This document shows positions 60,012 to 64,000 of a stretch of 64,000 bases of DNA, piece by piece (positions within the stretch are counted from its first letter, which is position 1; every line of letters begins with the position of its first letter). The stretch covers positions 186,274-250,273 of the forward strand of contig DF239091.1 of assembly GCA_000507305.1 (NCBI GenBank). The letters are read 5' to 3'. The DNA comes from Breviolum minutum Mf 1.05b.01 (lineage: Eukaryota > Sar > Dinophyceae > Suessiales > Symbiodiniaceae). Below the pieces are notes generated by a model. It worked only from the letters and a program-made list of their open reading frames with translations, was not told the origin of the DNA and searched no databases. The translations under genes were made by a program, and so were the position numbers.

Positions 60012-61403
60012 GATCAACCACCTAACACCCCCTCCTTAATCATAAGCTTCCGGGTGCAGGGATTTCCATCTATCAAATATTTATCATTTAGGTATTGCTT
60101 AGGAGTTGTGAAAGTGGACCTTCTTACTTGGTAGGTCAATGAGAAATACCTGAAGGTATTCACAAAAAGAGAGATCCAGGTTCAAGAGGTTTTTGTGTGA
60201 CACTCATGATCGAATCAATGATTTTTGTGGTCAATATCACGACTATATATATATATAAACTACGGATAGCTGATAGTCAAAGTGTCATTTGCGTATCCTT
60301 TTTTTCACATCCTGGGTGAACCAATTGTGATCGCTGCGTTACTTTTAGAAAAACCTGCGGAGGATTGAATGGCCCCAACATGACCGAGCATTTTGGTGAA
60401 ATTGGAGGTAAGAGGAAATGAAAACATAACCTCACCCTGAGAATCATCGTTTCCCAAAAAGAGGTGTATGACCGCCGTATGACCCTTTTTTGTACAGCGG
60501 GGGTAATTTTCATTTTTTTTGGATCTGAAAACCACCAATGACTTGAGTGAGATCCTGGCTGATGCTTAGGGCAGAGAAAAAAAGATCAATGGAAAAACAA
60601 CCATGGATCGGAGCATGGATAGTATAGGTATGCTACCCAAACATGACGCAACACATGTCTCGACGCACCCCCAACTGACACGTCTTCTGAGAGAGGTTCA
60701 TTTTCCCAGATGGCAACTTTGTTTCGGAAGCAGTCCTTAGTCCCCAAAAGATACAACATGTTCATGTCTAAGGTTGTTTCAACACACCGAACTGGAACAC
60801 ACCTGTAAACTCTGTAGCAACAGGCTTTTTGAAGGGAACCCTTTCATAGTTGGCTAGTGGGATTGCCGAGGTGGGGTGTGCGATATCGGCGGTGTGTTGT
60901 AACTTTCTTGGATCATGGCGATGCAACACTTCATTTACTCACCTTTTGAGCCACATCAGGAAGACAATTGTCATGAGGAATGTAGTTTTTCATCCATTTG
61001 CACGTACTTAGATTTCGTTTGGATCCAGGAATGTAGTGTACGTGTATGTATATATATATATATTTCAATAAATACACATATATTTATATTTATATATTTG
61101 CACATATAGACATATATTCATATACATAGATACATATATATATATAATATAGACTTAAAAAGAACTATTTTTCAATTTGTCTTTCAGATGGGTTCATAGA
61201 AGTGACACTTTCGGGGGGTCAATTTGTTGTTTTTTTCTGTGGAAGATAAAAAAACATAAAGCTCCACTTCTTGCCCCCCCCCCCAAAAAACCGGTCGAAT
61301 CAAGAAACCAAGCAACCAACCCAAAAAAAACCAAGCAATCAACTAACCCAAACCAACCACCCAAGTAGAACTACCTAACTACCTCTTCAAGGTGCTTTTC
61401 TTT
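60012..61403. other. Stretch with weak candidates
   Basis: The minus frame 60305-60500 (TKKGHTAVIHLFLGNDDSQG) is a weak exon candidate. TATATA runs lie at 60243-60258 and 61047-61145. From 61290 the sequence becomes C/A-rich (CCAACCAACC type), like the leader before 3683. Confidence 0.4.
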
Positions 61404-61567
61404 ATGGATGCTCAAAACGCTGCCATGAAAAAACACCGGGGGTTGTTTGTTAATTTCTTGCCTTTTTTTTGAAGCCACGATGCGGCAAAGGTGGTGGCCA
61501 ATCAACGCTTGGAAGTGCGACCAAACTTCCTTGGCTTTTTGGATTTCAGTTTGAAATGGTGGGAGAA
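61404..61567 (+). CDS. Candidate gene start with a possible 33-nt intron
   Basis: The ATG at 61404 follows a C/A-rich leader. MDAQNAAMKKHR leads into GGGTTGTTTGTT. The frame then has TGA (61470) and resumes as HDAAKVVANQRLEVRPNFLG and FLDFSLKWWEKT up to ACT|GTTGATGG of a family B element. The interval 61442-61474 begins GT, is T-rich and ends TGAAG. It is 33 nt, so its removal eliminates the stop and keeps the frame. Whether such a short intron is spliced is uncertain. The start resembles MDASSTATDP at 3683 only in its beginning and leader. No family is recognised. Confidence 0.38.
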
Positions 61568-61692
61568 AACTGTTGATGGAAGAAATCCGGCTGCTAACTA
61601 CCTGCGAGGGTGCTCTAAAAACCCCAAGAAATCATGGGATAAAGTACCAACCTGAAGTGGTGAACGCTGGATTTCTGAACCATCAACCGTTG
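61568..61692. mobile_element. Family B element, copy 8
   Basis: AACTGTTGATGGAAGAAATCC at the left and GGATTTCTGAACCATCAACCGTT at the right. Confidence 0.85.
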
Positions 61693-63076
61693 TAACAGTA
61701 GGTTTTTTTCCCTGCCTCTGGACACCTAGATGATGGGGTACTTGGAGGATGAACGCCCCCACTTAGGATGGGCCGTGGTTTGTTAAGGGCGGGAAACCGC
61801 CAAGGCTATTTGCAACTAGACTGACCCATCCAATGGCAGTGGAAAATGGCAGAGCTAAGTTGGGAGACTAAGAACTCAGTCTTCCACTTGTCTCATTCTC
61901 CACTTCCATGATTGTTGTAGAAAGGGTAGTTAGTTGAAACAGGAATCTTGATATACAGTAGATGGGACCCGACCATATGTATTTTCTAATGATCCCTGGG
62001 GGCAATCCCAAAAATTATGGGACACTAACACATATGCCTATATTTAGAGCATACTTCGGTAGATTCCAGCTTGGGAAGCCTGCAGTTGATCACGTCTAGT
62101 TTATTTTTGTGCCTCGTTGTATCAAAGGCCAGTTTAATAAAGGCCCACCGGATGTCACAATTTGGAAATTGATGGTAAGTTGAAAATGTGCAACAAAAAC
62201 AAAACAGTTCCCAAAGTACAGCCTTTGCTCGTTCCTTCTGCAGGAACTGGCAAAATTCTGCCCCAGTTCTCATGGGATCTATGTATGGTAACTGTGCATG
62301 AAACATACCGTAATTAACATGTCCTCCACAAAAAGGGACCATTTCAAAGGAAATTCATCTTCCAACCATGTCTTTTTCAATGGATATGTTCCTGTAGTTT
62401 TTAGGGGGTATCCAAAATCTTCTAAATCGCAAGTTTCACGAATATGATTTTGTTGGCTTGACGAATCGAATTTTGCAGAAATGGGGACAGCGGTAGCTTT
62501 GTGTTTTTTTTTACGGATTCTACCATGGGATTGATCCCCATGAAGTTACCTTTTGGGAGAATATTTTTGGATTTATTTTCCAAGCATCCACACAGCAAAT
62601 CCAATCATGTAGAATGGGGTACTTCAAGGGTCATGCCTCTTTAATGAAAGTGGTTCTTCCCCCTTCAACTTTGGGTTCCATGCTAATTTTCAGGAAGGAT
62701 ACTACTTGGGTGTGTGATGTTCGTATTTTATGTCTGGTGACGTTCAACACAAAGTAACGATCCCTGATGATCAATCATCCATCAAACAATTTTCCAAGTG
62801 ATTATTCTATACTTTTCTCCATGGAAAATCACCATGAGAATCACTTGGGAATGTCCTTGTTGGAACTGTTTCCAACAAAGAGAGGTGTGCAAATTCTAAG
62901 AGTATCAACTGGCGTCTCAAATTTCAGTGTAAAGGCAAATATATATATATATATTCCTGAAGTTAGACAGAGATGAACAAAGATGCCATATGTGAAAGGG
63001 CAAATTTCCAGAGTGTTACGGTATGAACCTCAACTCTTGAAGTTCCCACGAAATTCGCCACGAAAAATACCATGGT
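61693..63076. other. Stretch with one degenerate element
   Basis: A family D/C-like element (AATTAACATGTCCTCC ... GATATGTTCCTGTAGTTTTTAGGGGGTA) is at 62311-62410. A C right end (GGTTCCATGCTAATTTTCAGGAAGGATA) is at 62674-62701. Open frames have no recognisable motifs. Confidence 0.45.
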
Positions 63077-63178
63077 GTTGTATAGGGGTTGTATAGGGGA
63101 TGTATTAACTACCCAGTTATGCAGGGATTATAATAAACCATTATAAGGATCCCTATTAAACAACCAGTATAATGGAAT
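63077..63178. mobile_element. Family F element, copy 4
   Basis: GTTGTATAGGGG, AACTACCCAGTTATGCAGGGATTATAATAAACC and CCCTATTAAACAACCAGTATAATGG. Confidence 0.85.
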
Positions 63179-63655
63179 GTCATTCACGGGTTTTGTTGCC
63201 GTTGCTCAGATGGTTTCTTACAAGAATCACCCTTTTTAAATAAGAAATTTGCTGGGGCCCCTATAGCTCTGGCAAAGACACAAAAAATCCTTACGTGGAA
63301 CATAGACCCAACAGAAAAAACTGTGCATGTATTTTTAGTTTTGAGAGTCAACCAACCAAATATACATTCCGGCATACTAACATAGGACCATGAATGAAGA
63401 TGAGTTTTTTGCTTGTATGGAGTTTCCTATTCTGAAAGGTGATTTTCCAAACCAGATAAACCAGCCATCTTAGTTTACCTTAGCATGCTTGGCCCCTCCG
63501 AGCAACAGTAAACACAAGGATGACATGACATTTCTTAGGTTCAGGGCAGGGTTTTCAACCTAAATCGACTCATTTGACACAAGCAAGCCAGCATTCCGGG
63601 GGAAGGGCACCTTACATTCCAAAGTAGTCACTGCATACAAGAATCTATATACAAC
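63179..63655. other. Stretch without recognised content
   Basis: A minus frame at 63184-63375 is open without a motif. Confidence 0.35.
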
Positions 63656-63760
63656 TTTTGGCCCCTTTTTTAATGGCCGAAAATAAATGGGTCACTGAGG
63701 CATTTCCCCCTGAACAGAGTTCTGGGCCCCTACTACTGTAATTCAGGGGCCCACCTTGTA
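63656..63760. mobile_element. Family G element, copy 4
   Basis: TTGGCCCCTTTTTTAATGGCC to CAGGGGCCCACCTTGTA, with AAATGGGTCACTG inside. Confidence 0.8.
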
Positions 63761-63954
63761 TCAATCATCCAAACGAAACCATCCACCGAAACATTTCATG
63801 GGCATTTTCCTGAATAAAATGTTCACGCCATTCAAAAACCATTGGTGCTTCCTTTTCAGATCATGATAAACATTTTATTTCCTAATTTCAGTGAAACTCG
63901 CAATAATCAACCTATTGAAAAATGGTGACCGAGGACTTCCAGGGTTAATAAGTA

Positions 63955-64000
63955 TGGGTGTTTCCCAAAATTGTTATACCCCCAAATCATCCAATTCTAA
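63955..64000. mobile_element. Family I element, truncated by the window end
   Basis: GGGTGTTTCCCAAAATTGTTATACCCCCAAATCATCC matches the left part of the other family I copies. Confidence 0.7.

Overview
The window looks like nuclear DNA of a dinoflagellate, most likely a suessialean or symbiodiniacean alga. The evidence is a 19-nt match to the 3' part of the dinoflagellate spliced leader (42921-42939), a retrotransposon carrying a C5-cytosine methyltransferase (a combination reported from dinoflagellates), a CCCTAAA telomere-type run, and exon-like pieces cut up by short inverted-repeat elements. Coding capacity outside the retrotransposon is sparse. No rRNA, tRNA or CRISPR array was recognised by eye. 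One assembly gap lies at 27583-27961 and a single N at 10951.

The centre is a complete DIRS/PAT-type tyrosine-recombinase retrotransposon at 42884-50489. It has a short left repeat A1, a Gag-like ORF1 (43071-44741), a large ORF2 (45026-49129) with reverse transcriptase, RNase H and an apparently intact DNMT, and ORF3 (48961-49881), a tyrosine recombinase. It ends in the split repeats B1-A2-B2. A 5-bp TACAT core is present at the left edge, at the B1/A2 junction and at the right edge, as expected for site-specific insertion without target duplication. The methyltransferase lies between the first RNase H aspartate (D752 of ORF2) and its glutamate (E1232), so it splits that domain. Copy A1 carries a spliced-leader relic where A2 has a 3' splice acceptor. 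This suggests that a trans-spliced transcript was reverse transcribed and re-inserted.

The rest (1-42883 and 50490-64000) is a mosaic of at least a dozen families of roughly 65-160 bp inverted-repeat elements, called A to Q here, with short exon-like segments between them. At several places, removing the element with GT-AG (or GA-AG) boundaries joins flanking segments in frame: 2200-2306 (minus strand), 3804-4105, 4755 onward, 31089-31210 and 38394-38534. These elements therefore behave like introners. The element-rich parts are 1-23300, 30900-42000 and 50500-64000. The stretch 23300-30900 is nearly free of them and holds little recognisable apart from an ATC repeat around the gap.

Host gene calls are tentative. 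Most are exon fragments that often stay open in more than one frame, and few resemble known families: a possible RRM RNA-binding protein at 41755-42690 and a segment with a DLDGSLTG motif like fibrocystin/G8 proteins just right of the retrotransposon. No complete host gene could be closed from start to stop.
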